Source: JACVRM01 sp963809765
Lineage (GTDB): Bacteria; Actinomycetota; Thermoleophilia; Gaiellales; Gaiellaceae
NCBI GenBank assembly: GCA_963809765.1
Contig: CAWEKT010000003.1
Location: 1,550,001-1,614,000, forward strand
Direction of reading: 5' to 3'
DNA: 64,000 nucleotides
Part shown: positions 19,235 to 27,397 of the stretch, one piece after another
Layout of the letters: each line of letters starts with the position of its first letter
Position numbering within the stretch: position 1 is the first letter of the stretch
Position numbers and translations under genes: made by a program
The notes under the pieces: model-generated
What the model saw: the letters and a program-made list of their open reading frames with translations, nothing else
Told to the model about the DNA's origin: nothing
The model's database searches: none

Positions 19235-20455
19235 TCGGCCGCCTCGACCTCGACGTCGAGCAGCGTCGCGGCCGCCTCGGCCCGCTCCAGCGCCTCGACG
19301 TTCGTGTCGCCGACCGCGATCACGTAGCCGCGGCGGTCGCCGTCGAGCCGCACCGGGCGGATCGTCTCGCCCACCTGCAGGTACGTGTCGGCCTGGACGA
19401 CGCCGGGGAACGCGAGCACCTTCTCGAGCGAGCCGATCCGCCGCACGCGGCCTGTCGGCAGCGGCCCCGGCTCGGCCGTGAGGAAGCGGATGGCGAGCGG
19501 CTGGTTCCGCTGCGGGGTCGCGCAGCTCGTCGGGCACATCGAGGCCGAGCGCCTGCCGCAGCGCGATCTCGACGAGGTCGACGCCCACCGCGTGCGCGGC
19601 CAGGTCGGCCATCTGCCCGCCGGGGATCCGCGCGGCGCACTCGACCACGATCACGTCCCCGTCCGGGCTCGCGATCAGCTGCGGGAAGGCGATGCCGTCG
19701 CGCAGCCCGAGCGCGGTGGTCGCGCGCTCGGCCGCCTCCTCGGCTCGAGCCAGCGTGTCGCCGTAGAGCGTCGTCGGGTAGAGGTGGATCCAGCCGACGC
19801 CGAAGCCTGGCCCCGGCGGCCGCAGGCGGTCGGACAGGGTCAGCACCTGCGCGCGCCCGCCGCGGGCGATCACGAGGCCGTTCAGCTCGAGGCCCTCCTG
19901 GAAGCCCTCGACGATCGCCTCGTCCGTCGGCGACTCGGCGAGCGCCGCGTGCAGGTGGCTCTCGACGTCGCCGGGCGTCTCGAGCAGGAAGATGCCCCGC
20001 TGCCCGCCGGAGTCGGCGGGCTTGAGCACGGCCGGGACGCCCACGGTCTGCTCGGCGAGGCGTGCCTCCTTGAGCGTCCGCGCCGCCGCGTAGCGGGGCT
20101 GCGGCACGCCGTGCTCGGCCAGGAGCCGGCGCATGGCGACCTTGTGCGTCATCGCGTGCGCGGTCTCGCTGCCGATGCCGGGCAGGTCGAGCGCCTCCGC
20201 CACCGCGGCGACGACCGGGACGGCCCGGTCGGCCGAGACGGTGAGCACGCCGTCGACACGGTGGCGGCGCGCGACCTCGGTCACGGCCGGGACGTCCGTG
20301 AAGTCGACCACCTCGCCGACGTCCGCGACCGCGAGCCCGAGGGCATCAGGGTTGCGATCGACCCCGACGACCCGCAGGCCGAGCTCCTGGGCGCGCAGGA
20401 TGGCGCGGCGCTGGTGGCGGCCGGCGCCGACGAAGAGGACGGTCTTCCCGTTCAC
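19231..20455 (-). CDS. ATP-grasp ligase-like protein 2
   Basis: About 407 residues. N-terminal nucleotide-binding fold (KTVLFVGAGRHQRRAILRA), ATP-grasp core with a glycine-rich loop (LKPADSGGQRGIFLL), metal-binding VIVVECAARIPGG, and a C-terminal lid/biotin-carboxylase-like end. The layout resembles PurK/PurT and the peptide-ligase ATP-grasp group. One frame break near 19515 fits loss of one GC. It heads a three-gene operon with the NodB-like and the ATP-grasp protein at 17564. A paralogue with the same architecture lies at 27349-28546. Reaction unknown; ligation of an amino acid or ammonia to a sugar acid is possible. Confidence 0.83.
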
Positions 20456-20473
20456 CGAGCGCCGATGCTAGGG

Positions 20474-20899
20474 CTACGACGTCAGCCCGGCGCCGACGAA
20501 GAGCAGCCCGACGGTTTCCCAGCGGTCGATCTGGCAGCCGTTGGTGCGGTTGAAGCGTGCGACGACGGGCTGTCCGCGCAGCGAACCGCTGACCTCGGCG
20601 AGCTGCGGCCCGCCGTAGATCTCGGTGCACACCGCGTCGGCCGGAACCGGTGCGAACGGCTCCTGCGCGGCGAGCAGCTGGTCGCACGCCTGGGCCGGCT
20701 TCGGGTGCGTGCCACCGGTCGGGTCGCAGGTCAGCGTCCAGCGCAGCGGCTGCTTGCGCAGGTCGCCCTGCAGCCAGACCCGGATGACGAGGCTGGTGTC
20801 GGCGAGCGGCGACGTCGTCGGCTCATCGTCCACCGACGTCTCGGCGCCGCAGCCGCCCGCGGCGAGCGCGAGCAGGAGAGCCGCCGCCAGAGCACGCAC
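20474..20899 (-). CDS. Streptomyces subtilisin inhibitor-like (SSI) secreted lipoprotein
   Basis: 141 residues. Signal peptide with lipobox (ALLLALAAGGC), short linker, then an SSI domain: LTCDPTGGTHPKP, ACDQLLAAQ, VCTEIYGGPQLAEV and RFNRTNGCQIDRWE reproduce the family's conserved Cys pairs and core. SSI proteins inhibit extracellular serine proteases. The usual P1-site loop (around MCT-x-Y in Streptomyces) is VCTEIYGG here. GTG 20899 gives a complete signal peptide. It lies alone between the ATP-grasp operon and the divergent cupin gene. Confidence 0.85.
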   Translation of the reverse strand: MRALAAALLLALAAGGCGAETSVDDEPTTSPLADTSLVIRVWLQGDLRKQPLRWTLTCDPTGGTHPKPAQACDQLLAAQEPFAPVPADAVCTEIYGGPQLAEVSGSLRGQPVVARFNRTNGCQIDRWETVGLLFVGAGLTS

Positions 20900-20926
20900 G
20901 ACACCACGATAGGCGACACTGCCCCC

Positions 20927-21289
20927 GTGGAACGCCTCAGCTTCGGGCTCGACGACGCCTTCGTGCCCCGCGGCGAGGAGGAGATGCTGCAGCGCGTCAC
21001 CCTCGCTCCGCTGACCATGCCGCAGTCGCTCGGATCGCCGTGGCAGGCCGCCGTCTTCCGGATCGCGCCGGGCGGCCGGATCGCACGCCATCCGGCGACC
21101 GACCCGCAGCTCCTCGCCGTCCTCGAAGGAGCCGGAGAGGTAAGCGGGGAGGACGGCGTCTTCGTCGCGATCGCAGCCGGCGAGGCGGTCTTCTGGGAGC
21201 AGGGCGAGGAGCACGAGACCCGCAGTGAGCCGGGCCTGACGGCGCTGATCGTCGAGGGCGAGGGGCTGCGGCCGTTTCGGCGGCCGTGA
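20927..21289 (+). CDS. Cupin-domain protein
   Basis: 120 residues, one small beta-barrel. The two cupin motifs are relaxed: GGRIARHPATDPQLLAVLEG (motif 1, His kept) and AGEAVFWEQGEEHETRSE (motif 2, His kept). Such single-domain cupins bind a metal and are often sugar- or redox-related, but no substrate is evident. GTG 20927 was chosen because it starts a complete fold; the 27-base gap to the divergent SSI-like gene holds both start regions. Confidence 0.8.
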   Translation: MERLSFGLDDAFVPRGEEEMLQRVTLAPLTMPQSLGSPWQAAVFRIAPGGRIARHPATDPQLLAVLEGAGEVSGEDGVFVAIAAGEAVFWEQGEEHETRSEPGLTALIVEGEGLRPFRRP

Positions 21290-21358
21290 CGCCGCTGGTC
21301 GTGGCTGTCTGAGGCGAGGCTGGCGAGGTGCGAGACGTGGTCGGCCCGACGGCCTGAC

Positions 21359-21402
21359 GGGTCAGTCCCCCGCGGGAAACGGCCTCCGCGTGGGACAGAC
21401 CC
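21359..21402 (-). repeat. Interspersed palindromic element A (GGGTCAGTCCCC...GGGACAGACCC)
   Basis: GGGTCAGTCCCC (21359-21370) and GGGACAGACCC (21392-21402) bracket a GC-rich core CGCGGGAAACGGCCTCCGCG. Reverse complement of the form seen at 24527, 28552, 48746 and 51973. REP-like, no transposase nearby. Confidence 0.75.
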
Positions 21403-21403
21403 A

Positions 21404-21426
21404 GCAGTGACGACAAGCGTCACTGC
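21404..21426. promoter_or_regulatory. Perfect 9-base inverted repeat before the epimerase gene
   Basis: GCAGTGACG (21404-21412) and CGTCACTGC (21418-21426) with a five-base loop lie nine bases before the GTG at 21435. They could be an operator or a leader hairpin that affects translation of the epimerase gene. Function not shown by sequence. Confidence 0.45.
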
Positions 21427-21434
21427 CTAGACTC

Positions 21435-22409
21435 GTGGCCGTGCTGCAGGGCAAGCGCATCCTGATCACGGGCGGAGCCGGGTTCATCGGCACCACGCTC
21501 GCCTCCCGTCTGGTCGACGACAACGAGATCGTCGCGCTCGACAACCTCCACCGCGACGTCCTCGGCGGCACCGACCTGCCCGCCCATCCGAACTTCGAGC
21601 TCCACGAGGTCGACGTCCTCGACGCCGAGCGCGTGCGCGAGCTCGCGCAGGGGGCGACGCACATCGTCCACTGCGCCGCCATCGCCGGCGTCGACACCGT
21701 GCGCGAGAGCCCGGTACGGACGATGCGCGTAAACATGATCGGCACCTACAACGTGCTCGAGGCCGCGCTCGCGACCTCCGACACGCTCGAGCGACTGGTC
21801 GAGTTCTCGACGAGCGAGGTGTTCGGCACGCATGCCATCAACGCGCGCGAGGGTCAGGTGACGACGATCGGCTCGGTCGGGGAGGCTCGCTGGACGTACG
21901 CCGTCTCGAAGCTCGCCGGCGAGCACATGGCGCACGCCTACCACGACGAGCTGGGGCTGCCGACCGCGACGGTCCGGCCCTTCAACGTCTACGGCCCCGG
22001 CCAGGTCGGAGGCGGCGCGATCCGCGCCTTCATCGAGACGGCGCTCGCCGGCCAGGACCTGACGATCCACGGCGACGGCTCGCAGATCCGCGCCTGGTGC
22101 TACGTCGACGACATGGTCGCCGCCGTGCAGCTCTGCCTGGAGCACCCCGCCGCCGTCGGCCACAGCTTCAACGTCGGCAACTCGCGCTCGACGGTGACGA
22201 TCTACGACCTCGCCCAGCGCATCAAGCGGCTGACCGGCTGCCCGGGCGAGATCGTCTTCCAGCCGCTCCACTACGCGGATGTCGAGATCCGCATCCCGAA
22301 CGTGGAGAAGGCCCGCGAGGTGCTCGGCTTCGAGGCGCACGTCGAGCTCGACGACGGCCTGGAGCGCACGATCGCCTGGTACCGCTCGCGCGCGACCGCG
22401 CTGGCGTGA
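21435..22409 (+). CDS. NAD-dependent nucleotide-sugar epimerase/dehydratase
   Basis: 324 residues, extended short-chain dehydrogenase family. NAD-binding GGAGFIGTTL near residue 14, catalytic Ser/Thr in EFSTSEVFG and YAVSK (Tyr/Lys pair) near residue 155, substrate-loop RPFNVYGPGQVGGG. Closest in style to UDP-glucose/UDP-glucuronate epimerases or GDP/dTDP-sugar dehydratases; exact sugar not decidable. It supplies an activated sugar to the cluster. Uninterrupted. The stop overlaps the start of a 27-codon ORF (GTGA). Confidence 0.88.
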   Translation: MAVLQGKRILITGGAGFIGTTLASRLVDDNEIVALDNLHRDVLGGTDLPAHPNFELHEVDVLDAERVRELAQGATHIVHCAAIAGVDTVRESPVRTMRVNMIGTYNVLEAALATSDTLERLVEFSTSEVFGTHAINAREGQVTTIGSVGEARWTYAVSKLAGEHMAHAYHDELGLPTATVRPFNVYGPGQVGGGAIRAFIETALAGQDLTIHGDGSQIRAWCYVDDMVAAVQLCLEHPAAVGHSFNVGNSRSTVTIYDLAQRIKRLTGCPGEIVFQPLHYADVEIRIPNVEKAREVLGFEAHVELDDGLERTIAWYRSRATALA

Positions 22410-22489
22410 TCCGGACACCGTTCGCCTTCTTCACGCCGGAGCAGCGGCGCTCGGCCGGGGCCCTCGTGCCGCAGTACGACGCGGCCTAG
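22406..22489 (+). CDS. 27-residue ORF coupled to the epimerase gene
   Basis: GTG 22406 overlaps the epimerase TGA. The peptide begins MIRTPFAFFTPEQRRS and ends QYDAA; no family recognised. Its stop overlaps the end of the convergent eIF2B-like gene by three bases. It may be a real small protein, a gene remnant or chance; the overlapping start is the only support. Confidence 0.25.
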   Translation: MIRTPFAFFTPEQRRSAGALVPQYDAA

Positions 22490-23373
22490 CCGTTCGAGGC
22501 TCGCGGGGCGCCGGCCGCCCCGAGGAGCTCGTAGCCCTCGCGCAGGAACGGCGTCCGGTCGACCAGGGTGGCGATCTCGCCGGGTGGGAAGCCGCCGTCC
22601 TCCGTCACGTACTCGGCGATCAGGTCTGGCGGCGTCAGGTCGCTCCGCGCCGGATCGGCGGGCTCGCCGGGCGCGTCGAAGGGGGCGAGCTTGATCAGCT
22701 CGGTGGCGACCACCACCGGCTTGCGGCCCTTGGCGGCGGCCTCGGCGAGCGCGTGCGTGCCCCGGCGGTTCGCGAGCGTCCCGTCGCGGTAGACGGTGTC
22801 GGCACCGAGCAGGACGAGCCGCGCCCTGCGCACGGCGCTCGGCCCGTCGGCGTCCTCGACCACCTCGACGTTGATCCCCTCGCCGCGCAGCTCCTCGGCC
22901 AGTGCGCGGCCCTCCTCGTGCTCGCCCGAGACGGTGCAGAGCAGCAGGGCCGGCGGCGTGCGCAGGACGGCCTCGCGCACCGTCGCCGAGGCGGAGTGGG
23001 TCAGGACGATCGACTCCTCCAGCCGCGGGCTGAGCTGGATCGCGATCACGTGCGCTGCGCGGTCACGTGCATCGAGCAGGCCACGCGCCTCGTCGAGGAC
23101 GAGCCGCCGCAGCTCGGTCGCCGACAGATCCCAGGTGCGGTTCGAGGCGGCCAGCAGCCGCCCGGCCACCGCGGAGATCGAGCCGGCATCGGGCCGTGCG
23201 CCGGCGAGGTCGCGGGCCACCGTGAGCAGGTGCTCGTGCAGCTCCTCCGCGCTCGCTGCGGGAGCTGCCGCCTCCTGCACGATCGTTTCGACGGCGCGGC
23301 GTGCCAGCCAGCTGCCGCCGTGCGTTCTGTCGCGGCGGAGCTCGTCTACGGGGTCGGGCGCCGGGGAGCCCAC
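22486..23373 (-). CDS. eIF2B / ribose-1,5-bisphosphate isomerase-like protein
   Basis: 295 residues, uninterrupted. An N-terminal helical region is followed by the Rossmann-like domain of the eIF-2B alpha/beta/delta, MtnA and R15P isomerase family: LTHSASATVREAVL, then LLGADTVYRDGTLANRRGT, HALAEAAAKGRKPVVVATE. Bacterial members isomerise phosphorylated sugars (methylthioribose-1-phosphate or ribose-1,5-bisphosphate). Its place between a nucleotide-sugar epimerase and a glycosyltransferase suggests a sugar-phosphate substrate, which is inference. GTG 23373 chosen as first start giving the full helical domain. Confidence 0.8.
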   Translation of the reverse strand: MGSPAPDPVDELRRDRTHGGSWLARRAVETIVQEAAAPAASAEELHEHLLTVARDLAGARPDAGSISAVAGRLLAASNRTWDLSATELRRLVLDEARGLLDARDRAAHVIAIQLSPRLEESIVLTHSASATVREAVLRTPPALLLCTVSGEHEEGRALAEELRGEGINVEVVEDADGPSAVRRARLVLLGADTVYRDGTLANRRGTHALAEAAAKGRKPVVVATELIKLAPFDAPGEPADPARSDLTPPDLIAEYVTEDGGFPPGEIATLVDRTPFLREGYELLGAAGAPRASNG

Positions 23374-23449
23374 GTGAGGTGATCTTCGCAGACGCCCGGA
23401 GGGCGCGCCATCGCTCGGGCGGGGGGTCTCTTGTACGTTTCTCCTGCTG

Positions 23450-24411
23450 ATGGCAGAGATCCGGATCGTCCCCGAGCCGGAGACGGCGGCCGCGGGGCCC
23501 GAGGTCTCGGTCGTCGTCACGCTCTACAACGAGGCGGAGACGCTGTCGGAGCTGCACCGGCGGGTGGCCGAGACGCTCGACGCCGCCGGTCTCGGCCTGG
23601 GAGCTCGTGCTGGTCGACGACGGCTCCGTCGGACGGCACCTGGGCCGAGATCGAGCGGCTGCACGCCGCCGACGAGCGCGTGCGCGGCGTCCGCTTCCGT
23701 CGCAACGCGGGGCAGCATCCGGCGATGCACGCAGGCATGGTGCGCGCCCGCGGACAGATCGTGGTGACGATGGACGGCGACCTGCAGAACCCGCCGGAGG
23801 AGATCCCGCGTCTCGTCGAGGCGGTGCGGGCGGGCCACGACGTCGCCAGCGGCCGGCGCGCCGGCCGCGCTGACGGGGCCTCGCGCACGCTGCCCTCCCG
23901 GATCGTCAACGGCATGCTGCGGCGCTTCACGGGCGTGGCGATCTCGGACTACGGCTGCGCCTTCAACGCCTACCGCCGCGAGGTGCTCGAGCCGCTCTTC
24001 GGCGCGATCGGCCGCCAGAAGTTCACGAAGGCGCTCGTCCTGTCCAGCGGCGCGTCAGTTGTCGAGGTCGACGTCGACCACGCGGCCCGCGACGGGGAGT
24101 CGCGCTACTCGCCGCTTCGGCTCGTGCGGCTGGCGCTGCACGTCCTGGTCGGCTTCTGGCCCCAGCCGATCCAGTGGATCGGGATCGCGCTCGGCCTCGT
24201 CTGCACCCTCTTTGCGACCGCGCTCGGCATCTACGCGATCGGCTACTGGATCGGGGAGTCGAACTTCCCCGGCCCGCTGCTCCTCGGGGTGCTCGTGCTC
24301 TACGTGCTCGGCACCCAGGGGTTCGTCCTGGCGCTCGTCGGCGAGTACCTGAGCCGCATCCAGCGCGACGTCGAGGGGCGCCCCCTCTACATCGTCGACC
24401 GCGAACTCTGA
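23450..24411 (+). CDS. Family 2 glycosyltransferase, polyprenyl-phosphate type, with two C-terminal TM helices
   Basis: About 321 residues. GT-A fold: SVVVTLYNEAETLSELH, VLVDDGS...DGTW, DXD-type MDGDLQNPPEEIPRL, then YGCAFNAYRREVLEPLFG; two C-terminal helices (IQWIGIALGLVCTLFATAL, LLLGVLVLYVLGTQGFVL) as in ArnC/GtrB/DPM-like enzymes that load a sugar on undecaprenyl phosphate. Frame breaks near 23596 and 23631 are each repaired by one GC. It could supply a lipid-linked sugar for a GT-C-type transferase such as the 31896 gene. Confidence 0.85.
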
Positions 24412-24483
24412 GCGCGCACCTTGGCGGGGACCGTCGCGTTCTCTGCACGTACTCGGCGCACTCCGTTGACCGAAACTGTGTTA

Positions 24484-24500
24484 CCGGGGTCTGACCCCGG
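24484..24500. repeat. Short palindrome CCGGGGTCTGACCCCGG
   Basis: Perfect 8-base arms around a single T; the core GGGTCTGACCCC is the two termini of element A joined with no middle, so it may be a deletion derivative. It lies 26 bases before a full element A in the 223-base gap between genes 23450 and 24635. Confidence 0.6.
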
Positions 24501-24526
24501 GAGGTGCATGCGGCAATCGTGTCGCC

Positions 24527-24577
24527 GGGTCTGTCCCCGGAGGCGCCGGTTCACCGCCGCCGCAGGGGACTGACCCC
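24527..24577 (+). repeat. Interspersed palindromic element A
   Basis: GGGTCTGTCCCC (24527) to GGGGACTGACCCC (ends 24577), core GGAGGCGCCGGTTCACCGCC. Same ends and similar core as the copies at 28552, 48746 and 51973. Confidence 0.8.
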
Positions 24578-24634
24578 AGCCGTGCGCGTGGGACTGCGGG
24601 GAACCCGTCTCGCCGCGCAGGTGTAGGAGCGGGG

Positions 24635-25540
24635 ATGTCGCGCTTCCGCACACGCGTGTGCGCCGTGGTCGTTCTGCTGCTTGCGGTTGGCGGCGCCGCA
24701 GCGCGCCGACACCAGCTCCGCGGCGCAGAAGCGCTGGCGCCTGGCGTACGCAACCGAGACCCCAGGCCGCCGCGGCCTGGACGTCTACGTCGTCGACGTG
24801 CCCGGCGGCAAGCCGGTGCGGGTCGCCGGAGTGGCGGGCAGGGACGACTTCTCGCCGTCGTGGTCGCCGGACGGGAAGTCGATCGCCTTTCGCCGCAACC
24901 CTGCGCGCAGCGACGAGGGCGATGTCCTGGTCGTGCGTCTGGCCGGTCGTGTCATCCGGAACCTCACCAGGAGCCCGCGGGTCGCCGACTGGTCGCCCGT
25001 GTGGGCCCGTCGGGCGGGACGATCGCCTACTTCTCGTTCCCGTCAGGGCGCGGCGACATCTGGCTGATGGCGCCCGACGGCACCAGTCGCCGCCGGCTGA
25101 CGCGCGACGGGACGCTCAACGAGTACCCGACCTTCCGTCCTGACGGGAGGCGGCTCGCCTTCCAGTCGCACCGGGACGGCAACTTCGACGTCTACGCCAT
25201 CGATCGCACCGGCCGGAACGAGCGGCGGCTGACGAGCAACCCGGCGAGTGACAAGTGGCCCGCATGGTCCCCGGACGGGCGTCTGATCGCCTTCGTCTCC
25301 GAGCGCGACGGGAGCGAGGACGTCTTCGTCATGCGCCCGGACGGCAGCGGCGTGCGCAACCTGACGCGGACGCCCGCGCTGACCGAGACGCACCCCACCT
25401 GGGCGCCGGACGGCCGCCTCACCTTCACGCGCCACGGCGAGAGCGGGCCGGTCGAGCTCTGGGTGATCTCACCCGACGGAGGCGGTGCGCAGCGGCTCGC
25501 CACGACCGTCGAACCGGTCTTCACCTACGACTGGCAATGA
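24635..25540 (+). CDS. Secreted TolB-like beta-propeller (PD40 repeats)
   Basis: About 302 residues. A signal peptide (RTRVCAVVVLLLAVGGAAA) is followed by six or so PD40 blades, each with a DFSPSWSPDGKSIAF-like pattern (for example NEYPTFRPDGRRLAF, DKWPAWSPDGRLIAF, ETHPTWAPDGRLTF). PD40 propellers are protein-interaction or regulatory surface domains, as in TolB. ATG 24635 has an AGGAGCGGGG site directly upstream. Frame breaks near 24707 (one GC) and 25006 (one base in a C-run, or two GC units). No neighbour suggests the partner. Confidence 0.8.
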   Translation: MSRFRTRVCAVVVLLLAVGGAAARRHQLRGAEALAPGVRNRDPRPPRPGRLRRRRARRQAGAGRRSGGQGRLLAVVVAGREVDRLSPQPCAQRRGRCPGRASGRSCHPEPHQEPAGRRLVARVGPSGGTIAYFSFPSGRGDIWLMAPDGTSRRRLTRDGTLNEYPTFRPDGRRLAFQSHRDGNFDVYAIDRTGRNERRLTSNPASDKWPAWSPDGRLIAFVSERDGSEDVFVMRPDGSGVRNLTRTPALTETHPTWAPDGRLTFTRHGESGPVELWVISPDGGGAQRLATTVEPVFTYDWQ

Positions 25541-25555
25541 CGCTCGTCGTCATGC

Positions 25556-25615
25556 AGGTCTGTCCCCGCCACGTAGTGGGTCGTCCATCGCGGCGGCCTC
25601 GGCGGGGACTGACCC
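25556..25615 (+). repeat. Interspersed palindromic element A, divergent core
   Basis: AGGTCTGTCCCC (25556) to GGGGACTGACCC (ends 25615), with a different core (GCCACGTAGTGGGTCGTCC). First of three element A copies in the 293-base gap 25541-25833, which holds nothing else. Confidence 0.7.
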
Positions 25616-25708
25616 GTCACCTCTTGGGCGACCACCGACCGCGTCTCTTCCCACGCCTCACCTCAGAGAGCACCGCAAGCGATGGTGGCGCGGAGCGAAC
25701 GGCAACGC

Positions 25709-25755
25709 GGGTCAGTCCCGGCGGCAACGGCAAGAGCCGCCGCCGGTGACAGACC
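25709..25755 (-). repeat. Interspersed palindromic element A, reverse orientation
   Basis: GGGTCAGTCCCGGCGGC (25709) to GCCGCCGCCGGTGACAGACCC (core split; ends 25755). The arms GGCGGC/GCCGCC pair internally, so the transcript would form a stable hairpin. Confidence 0.7.
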
Positions 25756-25785
25756 CGTCCCTCTAGTCCCGCGGCGGAGAACGCC

Positions 25786-25812
25786 GGGTCTGCCAGCAGC
25801 GGGGACTGACCC
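25786..25812 (+). repeat. Short element A derivative
   Basis: GGGTCTG (25786) then GGGGACTGACCC (ends 25812) with only a few bases between; probably an internally deleted copy. It sits 22 bases past the stop of the SnoaL-like gene. Confidence 0.55.
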
Positions 25813-25833
25813 AGCCTTTCGCCGTCAGCGCCG

Positions 25834-26269
25834 CTACGCCGTCGCCGCAGCAGGCTCCGGCATCGCGCCGATCTGCTGCATGAAGCCGGCGACGTCCCAG
25901 TAGCCGCGGAACTCGGCGAATCTGGCCGTTCTCCACGCGCGCCCACGCTGCGAACGGGAACGAGATCGGCTTGCCGCTGGCAGGGATCTCGCCCGCCGGG
26001 CCGACCAGCGGCCCCGTGTTGGTGCCGCGCGCAACCCCGCGCAGCGCGACCAGATCGCCGGAGGCGATCACGTCCGTCAGGTCGTGCTTGAAGTCCGGGA
26101 TTCCTGTCCAGAACGAGCCGAGCAGCCCACGGAGCTCCTCACGCCCGCGCACCGAGGCGACCGGGTTCGACCATTCGACGTCGTCGGTGACGAGCTCGCC
26201 CGAGCCGTCCAGATCGCCTGCGTCGAGCCGCCTGGCCCATTCCCTCAGCACCTGCACCGCATCAGTCAT
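25834..26269 (-). CDS. SnoaL-like (NTF2 fold) protein
   Basis: About 146 residues. The pattern VLREWARRLDAGDLDGSGEL, VTDDVEWSNP, then DFKHDLTDVIASGDLVAL and WARVENGQ...EFRGYWD is that of SnoaL-like polyketide-cyclase/isomerase-type proteins; many bind small hydrophobic ligands and have unknown reactions. ATG 26269 is preceded by AAGGAG (about 26276-26281). A frame break near 25922 fits loss of one GC. Divergent from the dehydratase gene; the 108 bases between hold both promoters. Confidence 0.82.
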
Positions 26270-26377
26270 CACAACTCCTTCGAGAGGGGACAGCCGATGT
26301 TCGCACGGTCGCCGCCTTCGGTTCAAAGGCCGGTACTCCGGCGGCGACGTGGCCGCCATGACTAACGTTCCGCGTCC

Positions 26378-27397
26378 ATGGGAACCGGCTCATTCATGCG
26401 GCCGAAGCGCGTGCTCGTCACCGGCGGGGCGGGGTTCATCCCGTCGAACTTCATCCGCCACCTGCTGGCGGCGACCCCGTACGACGTCGTTTCGCTCGAC
26501 GCGCTCACGTATGCGGGCAACATCGACAACCTCGCCGACGTGCTCTCGCACCCGCGGCTGTCGTTCGTGCACGGCGACATCCGCGACGAGGAGCTCATGC
26601 ACGAGGTCGTGGCCGAGGTCGACGTCATCGTCAACGCCGCAGCCGAGTCGCACGTCGAGAAGTCGATCGAGGAGGGCGCCGGCGAGTTCGTCGGCACGAA
26701 CGTCGAGGGCACGCGCGTGCTGCTCGACGCCATCCGCGCGCACCCGGTCGAGCGCTTCATCCTCATCTCCTCGAGCGAGGTGTACGGCACCGCCGAGTCC
26801 GATCCCATGGACGAGGAGCACCCGCTCAACCCGCGCAGCCCGTACGCGGCGACCAAGGCCGGCGCCGACCGGCTCGCGTACTCGTACTGGGTCACCTACG
26901 AGCTGCCGATCGTGATCGTGCGGCCGTTCAACAACTACGGCCCGCGCCAGCACCCTGAGAAGGTCATCCCGCGCTTCATCACCCAGGCGCTCGACGACGA
27001 GCCGCTGACGATCCACGGCGACGGCGCTGCCTCGCGCGACTGGCTCTACGTCGACGACGACGCCGAGGCGATCGAGGCGATCATCGCCGCCGACCTGGAG
27101 GACGTCGCCGGCGAGGTCTTCAACATCGCCACCGGCATCGACCTCTCGGTTGCGGACATCGCCGACGCGGTGCTGGACGCGCTCGGGAAGCCGGCCTCGC
27201 TGAAGGCGTACGTCGACGAGCGCCGCGGCCAGGTCGACCGGCACATCGGCTCGACCGACAAGGCCGCGCGCGTGCTGGGCTGGCGCGCCCGCACCTCGTT
27301 CGAGTCCGGGCTCGAGCAGACCGTCGCCTGGTACCGCGACAACGAGGCGTGGTGGAGAGCAGCGACGCCGGCGCGCGACCGCGTCTTCTCGTCCTAG
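26378..27397 (+). CDS. dTDP-glucose 4,6-dehydratase-like nucleotide-sugar dehydratase
   Basis: 339 residues, extended SDR fold, uninterrupted. Catalytic SSSEVYGT and YAATK (Tyr/Lys), RPFNNYGPRQHPEKVIP as in RmlB-type enzymes, which make 4-keto-6-deoxy sugars such as the rhamnose precursor. The NAD loop reads GGAGFIPSNF: the third glycine of the usual GFIGS is Pro. This substitution is seen in some related families, but it may alter cofactor binding. The 3' end overlaps the next ATP-grasp gene by 49 bases. Start ATG 26378; ATG 26396 is an alternative. Confidence 0.87.
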   Translation: MGTGSFMRPKRVLVTGGAGFIPSNFIRHLLAATPYDVVSLDALTYAGNIDNLADVLSHPRLSFVHGDIRDEELMHEVVAEVDVIVNAAAESHVEKSIEEGAGEFVGTNVEGTRVLLDAIRAHPVERFILISSSEVYGTAESDPMDEEHPLNPRSPYAATKAGADRLAYSYWVTYELPIVIVRPFNNYGPRQHPEKVIPRFITQALDDEPLTIHGDGAASRDWLYVDDDAEAIEAIIAADLEDVAGEVFNIATGIDLSVADIADAVLDALGKPASLKAYVDERRGQVDRHIGSTDKAARVLGWRARTSFESGLEQTVAWYRDNEAWWRAATPARDRVFSS

